Part shown: in pieces, positions 8,050 through 16,751 of the stretch
Layout: every line of letters begins with the position of its first letter
Numbering within the stretch: the first letter of the stretch is position 1
Assembly: GCA_003552585.1 (NCBI GenBank)
Contig: PUNK01000038.1
Location: forward strand, 1-60,702
Reading direction: 5' to 3'
Length of the DNA stretch: 60,702 nt
DNA from: Thermoplasmata archaeon
GTDB lineage: Archaea; Thermoplasmatota; Thermoplasmata; Halarchaeoplasmatales; Halarchaeoplasmataceae
Made by a program: the position numbers and the translations under genes
Notes under the pieces: model-generated
Databases searched by the model: none
What the model saw: only the letters and a program-made list of their open reading frames with translations
What the model was told of the DNA's origin: nothing

Positions 8050-8981
8050 TAGTCGAAACACCTTCTCGGCTCCATATGGGTATCATCGATCTTAGCCGTT
8101 CATTTTTGAGGGAATATGGTGCTTTAGGAGTGATGATAGATGGAGGATATCGGATCGAAGTTAAAAGAAGCGGGGAGGGGCTAAAGGTAAAAGGCATCGA
8201 CAAGGAGATAATGGAGGTTAAAAGGGTCTATAAGCAGTTGAAAAAAAAATATCATTTTGATTCTGGCTTTGAGGTAAAAGTTAAACGGAGAGTTCCCCGG
8301 CACATCGGACTCGGTTCTACAACTCAATTGCATTTAGGGACGGCGTCATCGATGCTCAAGATCTCCGGTATAGAAGTAGATCCCGTTGAGATAGCATCTT
8401 GTGTGGGGCGTAGTAGATTTTCTGCTATAGGAACTCACGGCTTTTATCACGGTGGCCTGATCTTAGAGGGTGGCAAATCAAATCCCAAAGATGTACCTCC
8501 CATGACCGCTCGGTTCCCCCTCCCGGATGGATGGAGATTTTTGGTAGTTTCACCCATCGATGAGAAAGGATTCGATGAGGTTGAAGAAAAACCGATCATG
8601 GAAAACATGGTAGTTCCTGAGCATTTCCCCAAAGAGATATCACATCACTTAGTGATGGGTGTCTTACCATCGGTTGTTTGTAACGATTTGAAAGATTTTG
8701 GTCATCACGTTTCACAGATACAGAAACTGGTAGGTGAATCATTTTCAGAGCAGCAGGGAGGAACTTTTCATCCTGCTGCTGAAGATATCATAAAACACCT
8801 CGATAAGATTACTTACGGTGCAGGTCAGAGTTCATGGGGCCCCACAGCTTATGGGATAACCGATACAGAAAATATAGATTCAGTTATGAAAAGGATGAAA
8901 AAGTGGCTAAGCAAAAAAGGAAGAAAGGCTCACCTTTGGAAAGCGAAGCCGAACAAAACTGGAGCACGGTTTAAAAAGTGA
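8046..8981 (+). CDS. mptG: Beta-ribofuranosylaminobenzene 5'-phosphate synthase (methanopterin pathway)
   Basis: A 311-residue GHMP-kinase-fold enzyme that joins a 4-hydroxybenzoate/pABA-type ring to PRPP, the committed step toward (tetrahydro)methanopterin. Family signatures are clear: PSRLHMGIIDL at the N-terminus, PRHIGLGSTTQLHL in the GHMP nucleotide loop, GTHGFYHGGLILEGG, and GAGQSSWGPTAYGIT near the C-terminus. The start is TTG, overlapping the epimerase stop (TTGA). The gene ends 2 bases before the stop of the convergent DUF1611 gene. It implies the organism makes a methanopterin-like C1 carrier in addition to, or interlocked with, the folate enzymes of the same operon. Confidence 0.92.
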   Translation: MIVETPSRLHMGIIDLSRSFLREYGALGVMIDGGYRIEVKRSGEGLKVKGIDKEIMEVKRVYKQLKKKYHFDSGFEVKVKRRVPRHIGLGSTTQLHLGTASSMLKISGIEVDPVEIASCVGRSRFSAIGTHGFYHGGLILEGGKSNPKDVPPMTARFPLPDGWRFLVVSPIDEKGFDEVEEKPIMENMVVPEHFPKEISHHLVMGVLPSVVCNDLKDFGHHVSQIQKLVGESFSEQQGGTFHPAAEDIIKHLDKITYGAGQSSWGPTAYGITDTENIDSVMKRMKKWLSKKGRKAHLWKAKPNKTGARFKK

Positions 8982-8983
8982 TT

Positions 8984-10033
8984 TTACAACATATTTATTA
9001 GTTTATCAGCTATCTTTTTAGGTTCCTCCAAGGCATCGGCACATGGGATCTCGTGCTTTTCTTCATGATCCTTGATCACTTTTCTTTTCTCTTCTGACGA
9101 TAGATCTTCAGGGTTTATGCACACGGCCACGATCTCTGCGCCAGAATAGAGTTTTATAAGTTCTCTCTCATGCTCGATAGTAGGCATAGGCCACTTTATC
9201 TCTTCTTCCTTATAATGACGATATTTTCTTGCTGGGGCATGTATGAGTACCACTCCTTCGGGCTGGCTCGCTGCCAATATGGCCCGGGAACCACACACAT
9301 ATGCAGGATGGGATATGCTACCTTGGCCCTCTACCAAGATCAAGTCAGGCTTTTCTTCTTTCCAAGTCTTCCATATACAATGCTCTAATTCCCCTACCAT
9401 GTAATCTCCTTTGATGGAATCAAGGGGCACCCCGTGGACGGCTCCTTGAAGTAGACCTGTCTGGCCTGTGGCTACCCACTCCACTGAAACACCTTCTTTT
9501 TTTAAGTGCTCGTACACGGATATAAGAGAGGTCCTTTTTCCTATTGAACTGTCCGTCCCTAGGAAGGGGATCGTTAAAGCCCCGATCTCTTTTTTCTTAT
9601 CCATGAAGTAGTGCATCTCTTCTATTGGTGGTGGGCGTCTGATATCGTACAATTTTACCTCGTTCTTCTTTGCAAGTGTGAACAGTTCCTCATCATCGTT
9701 CAGGTACTTATGGAGTCCAGCGATGATATGAATTTTTCTTTCGATAGCTTCGACGATATGTTGTCTAAATGAATCAGGTAGATAACCTCCGATCGTGGCC
9801 ACACCCACGATAAGTAAATCTACCTCTCCCACTTCCTTAAAGGCTTCTTCAAGGTCACCAAATATAGGTTTTTTGTTACAGTTAGGAACAATTTGGTCTG
9901 TCGTATTATCTGAAAAAGCAGGATCGATAACCCCTAGGATATCGAATCTTTTTGAATAGCGTAAAAGCCCGTGTGCAGTTTTAGCAACGGAACTGTCGAG
10001 GTACCCATCGGTAAGTATCAGAGCTCTTTCCAT
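8984..10033 (-). CDS. DUF1611 P-loop protein, DgcN-type (D-glutamate N-acetyltransferase family)
   Basis: 349 residues. An N-terminal Rossmann-like domain (LILTDG..., VDLLIVGVATIGG) is followed by a P-loop ATPase-like domain: GTDSSIGKRTS (159-169), TGQTGLLQGAVHGVPLDSI, and DLILVEGQGSISHPAY. These are the full DUF1611 signatures. In the established DgcN-DgcA pathway this family makes N-acetyl-D-glutamate, which the epimerase-like DgcA converts to the L form. Such an epimerase is encoded just beyond mptG on the opposite strand. The gene is monocistronic, with an AT-rich TATA-like stretch about 30 bases upstream of the ATG, suggesting a nearly leaderless mRNA. Confidence 0.85.
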   Translation of the reverse strand: MERALILTDGYLDSSVAKTAHGLLRYSKRFDILGVIDPAFSDNTTDQIVPNCNKKPIFGDLEEAFKEVGEVDLLIVGVATIGGYLPDSFRQHIVEAIERKIHIIAGLHKYLNDDEELFTLAKKNEVKLYDIRRPPPIEEMHYFMDKKKEIGALTIPFLGTDSSIGKRTSLISVYEHLKKEGVSVEWVATGQTGLLQGAVHGVPLDSIKGDYMVGELEHCIWKTWKEEKPDLILVEGQGSISHPAYVCGSRAILAASQPEGVVLIHAPARKYRHYKEEEIKWPMPTIEHERELIKLYSGAEIVAVCINPEDLSSEEKRKVIKDHEEKHEIPCADALEEPKKIADKLINML

Positions 10034-10250
10034 AGAAAGTGGAAATCTAAATCCACTTAAAATATTTTCGTTAAAGATTCTTAAGCTAGATCAAACTTCC
10101 CTTTTCCTCTCTAGGGATCATGAATTTTTAGATCTTCAGTTGATTTACTCTCCATTTAAGAAGGATGTAACTATTAATCATAATAAAATAATTCAATAGG
10201 GTGTGTATATTATCATAGTCTTACTTATTATTTAGAATAAGATAAGAAAT

Positions 10251-10259
10251 ATTAAATAC
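10251..10259 (+). promoter_or_regulatory. Probable TATA box of the exported repeat protein
   Basis: ATTAAATAC within a strongly AT-rich 90-base stretch, centred about 34 bases before the ATG at 10289. A GGGTG element (10279-10283) sits between the predicted start of transcription and the ATG. Confidence 0.4.
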
Positions 10260-10288
10260 ATCTTATAACTTATTATTAGGGTGTAGGA

Positions 10289-13270
10289 ATGAGAAAAGTA
10301 ACTTCTTTGATAGTGGTGTTGCTACTGGTATTGATCATAGTTCCTGATGGGTTGGTGATGGGAGAGCCATCAGCCATCTATCTGCAAGGTAACGTCTATG
10401 ATAGCTATGATGGGAACGCTGTATGGAACATGGACGGAACATATTCAGGAAATATTACGGCTATAAATGTCAATCAACCGGGTGATATCTATCCTCGGGG
10501 GGCCAATGATGCGATCAACGATGGATCAGTTAATGAAGGAAAGGAAAACGAATTTTGGTGGGATGCCTCACCAGGGGAGGAACCACATGAATGGTTTAAA
10601 TATACACCAGAAAAAGATGATAATATAATCTTCTTAGGTGAGTACCAGCACCACAACAAAGAGGATACTCGAATAAATTATACTTGGGCATCGAACTATA
10701 TCGCAGACTATAAGGCTACTCCTCGACATATTGAAGAACATGTAGTAAGGTACGAGCCGATACCTAAGCCAGTGCTTAACCCATACGCAGATGAAGCTAG
10801 AGGTCTTGATTGGATGAACATATCTATACCTAATTTTAAGTACACTAGTAGTACAATCGAGGGAGAACCGACCGGTAGAGGAACACACGACTTACTGCAA
10901 AGTTATGCAGTATTCATAAGGAGTGAAAAGGAGGAGTGGAAATATATAGGCAACTCTGAAATAGATATGAACAACAAACCAACACACGACCCGATACCTG
11001 CAGTGGATGATAAGTCGAATCCTAACGAGATCAACACTGGCTCACACTTCTTCCTTGTTACCGATCTAAAACCAAGCACATATTATGAGTTCAAGGTCCG
11101 AGTGAACTTCCGAACGCTGGAAGGGCCAGTCGACCCTGTATGGGGTTATGAAGGAGGTCTAGGCGATGAAGGAAAGCATTCTACCAATAGCGATTTATTG
11201 GAAAGGAAAGGCGGGAGTGTAACGCCCTTCGCAGCCGGAGATGTCTCGATGATACCCACAATGTCTGAAGAAAAGAATTTGGCCTCATATCTACAAGGCG
11301 ATCCAAGAGACAGTTACGATGAGAATGCTGGTTGGTATGATGAAGATGGGTTCTCGGGTAACATCACTGCTATCAATATCAACAATCCCGATAAGACCCC
11401 CCGTGGAGCGGACGATGCTATCAACGATGGGACTGTAAATGAAGGAAAGGAATATTTTTATTGGGATGCCTCTCCTGGCGACAAACCACATCAATGGTAT
11501 TCATCCCCCGAGTTCGGACATAATATCATGTTCTTAGCTGAGTATCAGCATTACGATGAGAAATACAAGGAACATATAAATTATACCTGGGTGTCGAATT
11601 ATAAAGCTGAAGATGAGCACACGCCTCCAGATATAGAAGATCACGTTGTAAAGTACGAACCCATACCAAAACCAGTTTTGAATGAAGATTATTCCAAAGA
11701 ACCGGTCGGCCCCTCATGGATAAATATCTCTATACCTAATTTCAAGTACACAAGCAGTACAGTTGAAGGTGAACCAACGGCTAGAGGTACATATGACTTA
11801 CTCCAAAGTTATGCTGTATTCATGCGACGAGAAGGGTATAAAGAATGGGCATACCTCGGTAACTCAGAGGCGGATCCGAACAACATGGATGATTTAGATC
11901 AACCTATATTACCCGTCGATGACAAGACCAACCCGGACGAGATCAACACTGGCTCACACTATTTCTTAGCTGAAAATTTGGACCCGGAAACGGGATACGA
12001 GTTCAAGGTTAGAGTGAACTTCCGCACCCTAGACGAACCGGTCCACGGTAAGGTGTGGGGTTGGGGGTATGAAGGAAGAGGAGACGATAAAGAAGAGAGG
12101 TTAGATGGTTCCTCTAATGATGAAATTCTTGGACTGGGTGGTGGAACGATCACACCCTTCGGCAGCAGAGGTGGAGGTGTAATTCCGACAGGAGAAGAAC
12201 CTCAACCACCGTCGGAGCCGAAAGAATTGGAAGCTACTGCCGACATCGGCCAGGTACATCTTGAATGGAAGGAGCCGGACGATAAAGGCGACTCACCTAT
12301 CGTTAGATACAATATCTATCGTAACGGTTTTTATCACGATTATGTGGATGTATCCTATTTACATTATACGGATTCTACTGTGACTAATGGTGTGGAATAC
12401 ACATATTATGTAACGGCGGAAAACAGCAATGCCGAAGGTCCTGCTAGCAATTCCGATTCTGCCATTCCTTACGACCTCCCTTCCGAACCACAATCTTTTG
12501 TAGCTTCATCTGGAGAGGATATCATAGAGATGGATTGGGAACCTCCTGCGGACTATGGTGGAAGACCAGTTACCGAGTATAAAATATACCGAGATGGACT
12601 ATATTATTTAACTGTTAGTGCCTCTACAACATCCTACACCGATAACTCGGTTACTAATGGAGTTGAATATACGTACTACGTAACGGCTGTCAATGAAGCC
12701 GGCGAAGGTCCCCCCAGTAATTCCGATTCTGCCGTTCCGTATACTATATCCTCTATTACGTTAACAGCTTCTAGTTCATCGGATGGTTGGTGCTTCGTCT
12801 CACTAAAACTGATACCCGAGAACACGGATATAGAAGCCATTTTGAACGATCCCACATACGGTATTTCCGACAATTACGATAGGGTGATGTACTATGATGC
12901 TGCAGAGGAACAGTGGAGGTCATACGTCCCAGGCAGGGAAGATCATTTCAACAACTTGCAGGATATAGATAACACCATGGGCATCTGGATTCGAATGATT
13001 GATGATGCTACTTTAACGGTTATTGGGTTTGAGCCGATCAATACGACGATCACACTACAACCGGGTTGGAACATGGTTGGGTACCCGAGCACTATCACGG
13101 GTAACAATGATTTACCGACCGAGATAACAAAAATAGGTTATTTCGACGCCAACGAAACTTACAATCTGGCTTACGACTATAACCCGGGATCATTCAACTT
13201 CAAATCCAGGGAAGCATACTGGATCTACAACGATGCTGATCACGAGATAGATTGGATCGTGGACTACTAA
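10289..13270 (+). CDS. Large exported protein: two tandem 300-residue repeats, two FN3 domains, C-terminal domain
   Basis: 993 residues. A signal peptide (MRKVTS, then VVLLLVLIIV) ends near residue 25 (V-M-G-E). Residues 29-331 and 332-645 are two copies of one unknown domain: both begin with Y-L-Q-G, contain GNITAIN, ANDAINDG or ADDAINDG, VNEGKE, WDASPG, a run NISIPNFKYTSST, and end TPF-xn-IPT. Residues 640-728 and 730-820 are fibronectin type III domains, also very similar to each other (NGVEYTYYVTA in both). The last 170 residues hold WCFVSL..., GIWIRM and LQPGWNMVGYPS, a module seen at the C-terminus of archaeal cell-surface proteins. No C-terminal membrane anchor is seen, so it is secreted or bound to the S-layer. 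Function unknown; adhesion or wall assembly is a guess. Confidence 0.85.
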   Translation: MRKVTSLIVVLLLVLIIVPDGLVMGEPSAIYLQGNVYDSYDGNAVWNMDGTYSGNITAINVNQPGDIYPRGANDAINDGSVNEGKENEFWWDASPGEEPHEWFKYTPEKDDNIIFLGEYQHHNKEDTRINYTWASNYIADYKATPRHIEEHVVRYEPIPKPVLNPYADEARGLDWMNISIPNFKYTSSTIEGEPTGRGTHDLLQSYAVFIRSEKEEWKYIGNSEIDMNNKPTHDPIPAVDDKSNPNEINTGSHFFLVTDLKPSTYYEFKVRVNFRTLEGPVDPVWGYEGGLGDEGKHSTNSDLLERKGGSVTPFAAGDVSMIPTMSEEKNLASYLQGDPRDSYDENAGWYDEDGFSGNITAININNPDKTPRGADDAINDGTVNEGKEYFYWDASPGDKPHQWYSSPEFGHNIMFLAEYQHYDEKYKEHINYTWVSNYKAEDEHTPPDIEDHVVKYEPIPKPVLNEDYSKEPVGPSWINISIPNFKYTSSTVEGEPTARGTYDLLQSYAVFMRREGYKEWAYLGNSEADPNNMDDLDQPILPVDDKTNPDEINTGSHYFLAENLDPETGYEFKVRVNFRTLDEPVHGKVWGWGYEGRGDDKEERLDGSSNDEILGLGGGTITPFGSRGGGVIPTGEEPQPPSEPKELEATADIGQVHLEWKEPDDKGDSPIVRYNIYRNGFYHDYVDVSYLHYTDSTVTNGVEYTYYVTAENSNAEGPASNSDSAIPYDLPSEPQSFVASSGEDIIEMDWEPPADYGGRPVTEYKIYRDGLYYLTVSASTTSYTDNSVTNGVEYTYYVTAVNEAGEGPPSNSDSAVPYTISSITLTASSSSDGWCFVSLKLIPENTDIEAILNDPTYGISDNYDRVMYYDAAEEQWRSYVPGREDHFNNLQDIDNTMGIWIRMIDDATLTVIGFEPINTTITLQPGWNMVGYPSTITGNNDLPTEITKIGYFDANETYNLAYDYNPGSFNFKSREAYWIYNDADHEIDWIVDY

Positions 13271-13283
13271 GATTATAAACTGA

Positions 13284-16200
13284 TCAATCGATACTATCAA
13301 GCATATTTCGTGTCAAATGGACACTCTTTTTCAGATTCATCTCTTTTTGGATCTTCAAGGCTTCTTCTAGGTATTTTCTAGCTTTATCATCCTCTTCTAC
13401 AGTCTTCCATAGAAGACCGTATTCGTAATAAAGGTCAGCGAGATCTTTTTTTTCGCTGACTGTTTCCAATATCGATTTTGCTTTATCAAATTCCTCAAAA
13501 GAATCGTCCCATAGCTCCTTTTCCCGGTAAATCATTCCTAGTATCATCCTACTTGCACCTTCAAGTGAATCGCTACCTATTTCCATCGCTATATCCAAAG
13601 CTTTCTTCGACATCTGAAGAGCTGTATCTAGTTCATTCTTTTCAATATATCCAATAGCCATATCACAACGTACCTCGGCTGAAAGATATAGATCATCTAT
13701 CTCTGTAGATATGTCAAGTGCCTGGGTCATATGTTCAATCGCATCCTTCCTATTATCAATATCCAGATTAAGTTTGCCTATGTTATATAGTGACATTGCC
13801 GTCCCTTGTTTATCACCGATATTTTTTCTAATCTGTAAACTCTGTTGATAGTAGTCCAAAGATTTACCTGTATCACCCATATCTTGATGTACTAACCCAA
13901 TATTATTCAATGATGTAGCGATGCTTCCTTTGTCCCCTACCCTTTTGAAAAGATCGAGACTCCTCTCGAAATGTTCTGAAGCCAGCTCGAGTTCTCCAAG
14001 TTTATAGTAAGCCATACCTATATTGTTGTATACCGTGGCGAGGTTCAATTTATCTCCTATCTTTTTGAAAGCTTCAAGGGATTTTTCGTAATATTCTAGA
14101 GCCTTTTCCATGTCCCCCCTTGAATAGTACACTATGCCGATATTAGTTGCCGCCCGTGCTTCACCCCGTGTATTTTTCATCTTTTTCCGTAGTTTTAACG
14201 AATGCTCGAGATACTCTAATGCTTTATCATACTCTCCTCTGTACCACTCCACCGTACCTTGATTGTGGCTTATCTCAGCAGTTTCTTTGCTGTCGTTGTT
14301 CTGAACTGCTATGTCAAAGGCCTCAGTCAATAGATCCAATGAGATATCGTAATCTCCGGTACGCATGTAGGTTCTCCCTTTCACCCGCTTAATTTTGGCC
14401 ACCTCTGGATCATCGTTTTCGAGCAACTCGAGAGCTGAATCGCACTCTTTTAAACTTTCCTGGTATTCGCCTGTGTTCATGAATACATTTCCCAGCTTAC
14501 GGTATAGGATAGCCCGGGTTACTTTGTTTTCTGTGACATCGAGTACTTTGTTGTACTCTCTCACAGCATCGTCGAAATCACCCATGAGGCTTCTCATATC
14601 TCCTATTCTTTCTAGGATGTCGCATCTACGCTCATCTTTATCCGCCACCTTGTGCAGATAGTTTAGCGCCTGCAGCGATTTATCGTAGAATTCTATAGCC
14701 TGCTCCGGCGCCATGGAATTCTCCGCTTTCTCACCGGCTTTAAAGGAGTAATCATGGCCCTTTTCATATTCGTTAGTATTAGAAAAATGTCTGGCGAGCT
14801 CATAATATACTTCGTGGATCCTGTCGACATAATTTGTTTCGTAATACCTGCCTAGTTTTTTATGGTGCGTATTTTTCCACCATCCCGGCAGACTGTTGTA
14901 TATCACGTCTCTGAAGATGGCGTGGCTGAAGTTGACCTTATCATCCTCTGGCAGCAGTATTCCAGATTCCACAAGCGGCTGTATGCTATTATCGGCACTG
15001 GGATCGAACCATTTCACCATCTTTTCCTCTATCTCACCACCTTCACAGGCGGCGTACTCCGCTAGACCGATGGAACTTGGATCAAGAAGTTCCAAACGCC
15101 GATGCACAACTTCCTCAATACTGGTGGGTACCGATATCGTATCTTCAACAAGTTTGTATTCCCCCTCTAAGAGCTCTATGTTTCCCTCCTGCTCCATCTG
15201 TTTAAGCAGCTCTATCACGAAGAAAGGATTTCCTTTGCACGTTCTAGACAATCGTTCCACGAGTGTATCTGGGAAGTTGTTAGGCGAGTACAGTTCGTTC
15301 ACCAGCTGCTTCACACAACCATCCCCGAGCTTATCTAATTCGATAGAACTCAACAGTTTATCATCGTGAAGCTTTTTTAATATTCTATGGGCCATAACCC
15401 CATCATTAGAACGCAATGTGCAGAGAATAATTACCTTTTCATTTAGGATGTTCCTTGAAAGGTAATCGACCACTGAAAGCGAGGATTCATCACCCCAATG
15501 AAGGTCCTCGAGAAGAAGTAAAATCGGTCTTCCTTCGCTTATATAGCATAGAGACTGTAAGATGCGGTCGGCCATCTTTATCCGTTCGTTCTTTAATTTT
15601 AAGCCCTCTAGATCCTTTCTTACGGTATAGGGGATATCAGATAATTTCGAAATCCTTTCCTGTATTCCCTTCATCTCATCCATATCCCCGGACCAGTCGT
15701 CCATAGGGAGTGAATCGTCGTTCTCTATATCACGAACGGTCTTCGCAAGGGCTCGCTTCATGTCGGGATGCTCTTTACCCTTGATCACCGCCGCCAAATA
15801 TATCTGCTCACCATGCTCGATAAGGATCTTCATATCTCCATACTCCAACCTTCCGAGACCACCTTTTGCCTCTCCAGAACGGTCGAAGGAATCTTTGACG
15901 AAGTTCTGTACCGCGGAGAGCATGCCTGCGAATATATCACCGTCCACTTCCTCCTCTTCTTCAGGTAGTGCGGTGGCTAAGAGAAGACCGGCGTTGTTGA
16001 CAGCGAAGATCTCCTCAAAAGAGGTATTCTCAACTTCTTCGAAAAGAGGTTCGCCTATTTCATCCTCCATCACCTTACAAAATATGTCGAAAGGCTTCAT
16101 GGAGTTGATATCCGCCGTCCCGGACAGGATCTTAAATCCCTCTTCCTTCGCTAGAGAGGTAAATTCCTCCACCAAGCGTGTTTTACCGATCCCAGCTTCG

Positions 16201-16319
16201 CCAACCAATGACAAGCTTACACCCATCCCTTTCTTAACATCATCAATACTATCAGAGAAAACTTTGAGTTCTTTTTCCCTACCAACAAGGGGTAGCTGAG
16301 TTTCCTGAGAAACACTCAT
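13284..16319 (-). CDS. STAND-type AAA_16 ATPase with inserted sensor-like domain and TPR array
   Basis: 1011 residues, cytoplasmic. Walker A is GEAGIGKTR (40-48) and Walker B is ILLLLEDLHW (265-274). Between them, residues about 100-205 form an extra domain (VNNAGLLLATALPE, DIFAGMLSAVQNFVKDSF, GDMKILIEHGEQIYLAAVI) whose pattern recalls Roadblock/profilin-like sensor modules of archaea. A winged-helix-like arm follows the ATPase. Residues about 560-1005 contain roughly eleven 40-residue TPRs with N-N-I-G cores (for example NIGIVYYSRGDMEKALEYYEKSL). STAND proteins of this plan are ATP-driven signal switches. There is no DNA-binding or effector enzyme domain, so the output is unknown. It converges on the exported-protein gene (13-base gap). 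Confidence 0.85.
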   Translation of the reverse strand: MSVSQETQLPLVGREKELKVFSDSIDDVKKGMGVSLSLVGEAGIGKTRLVEEFTSLAKEEGFKILSGTADINSMKPFDIFCKVMEDEIGEPLFEEVENTSFEEIFAVNNAGLLLATALPEEEEEVDGDIFAGMLSAVQNFVKDSFDRSGEAKGGLGRLEYGDMKILIEHGEQIYLAAVIKGKEHPDMKRALAKTVRDIENDDSLPMDDWSGDMDEMKGIQERISKLSDIPYTVRKDLEGLKLKNERIKMADRILQSLCYISEGRPILLLLEDLHWGDESSLSVVDYLSRNILNEKVIILCTLRSNDGVMAHRILKKLHDDKLLSSIELDKLGDGCVKQLVNELYSPNNFPDTLVERLSRTCKGNPFFVIELLKQMEQEGNIELLEGEYKLVEDTISVPTSIEEVVHRRLELLDPSSIGLAEYAACEGGEIEEKMVKWFDPSADNSIQPLVESGILLPEDDKVNFSHAIFRDVIYNSLPGWWKNTHHKKLGRYYETNYVDRIHEVYYELARHFSNTNEYEKGHDYSFKAGEKAENSMAPEQAIEFYDKSLQALNYLHKVADKDERRCDILERIGDMRSLMGDFDDAVREYNKVLDVTENKVTRAILYRKLGNVFMNTGEYQESLKECDSALELLENDDPEVAKIKRVKGRTYMRTGDYDISLDLLTEAFDIAVQNNDSKETAEISHNQGTVEWYRGEYDKALEYLEHSLKLRKKMKNTRGEARAATNIGIVYYSRGDMEKALEYYEKSLEAFKKIGDKLNLATVYNNIGMAYYKLGELELASEHFERSLDLFKRVGDKGSIATSLNNIGLVHQDMGDTGKSLDYYQQSLQIRKNIGDKQGTAMSLYNIGKLNLDIDNRKDAIEHMTQALDISTEIDDLYLSAEVRCDMAIGYIEKNELDTALQMSKKALDIAMEIGSDSLEGASRMILGMIYREKELWDDSFEEFDKAKSILETVSEKKDLADLYYEYGLLWKTVEEDDKARKYLEEALKIQKEMNLKKSVHLTRNMLDSID

Positions 16320-16509
16320 ACATTAATTCAAAAGAGCTTCATGTTAATAAAATAAATGCATACTTAACAGAGATCAGACTCTTTTTATTATCTTCGGGGT
16401 CTTTGACCTTGGCGGCGGAGATTACGAAGACTCAGAACTCAAAACAATAACTATAAATACAACATCTTAATGATACACAATTAAATCTAATTAAATATGG
16501 TGAAATATC

Positions 16510-16737
16510 ATGGCAGAGAAGAAATACACGACGGTTTCCATACCGTTACCGCTAGCAAAGAAGATCAAAACACGTATGGAAGGAACAGGCTTCACATCTG
16601 TGTCCAGTTATGTAACTTACGTGCTGAGACAGGTGATATCATCTATGGAGGAAGAGGAAAGAGAGAAAAAGAGCTTCTCCAAAGATGATGAGGAAAAGGT
16701 AAAGGATAGACTTAGAGCACTTGGTTACCTGGATTAA
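16510..16737 (+). CDS. Small ribbon-helix-helix (CopG-like) protein
   Basis: 75 residues. The N-terminus KKYTTVSIPLPLAKKIKTRM fits an RHH strand and first helix, then GTGFTSVSSYVTYVLRQVI fits the second helix. The C-terminal half is a charged helix. RHH proteins bind DNA as dimers and act as repressors or antitoxins. The gene lies 14 bases before sat in the same direction, so it may control sulfate activation or simply be co-transcribed. The start is ATG 16510 with GGTGA at 16499-16503. TTAAAT at 16481-16486 is a possible TATA element. Confidence 0.75.
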   Translation: MAEKKYTTVSIPLPLAKKIKTRMEGTGFTSVSSYVTYVLRQVISSMEEEEREKKSFSKDDEEKVKDRLRALGYLD

Positions 16738-16751
16738 AGAAGGTGTCTATG

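Noticed and set aside
10041-10058. GTGGA-N8-TCCAC inverted repeat in front of the DUF1611 gene
   Set aside because: Short arms, single occurrence, and inside a likely core promoter; no basis to call an operator.
15760-16299. 179-codon frame antisense to the STAND ATPase N-terminus
   Set aside because: Ser/Pro-rich shadow of the Walker A region on the other strand; no start signal.
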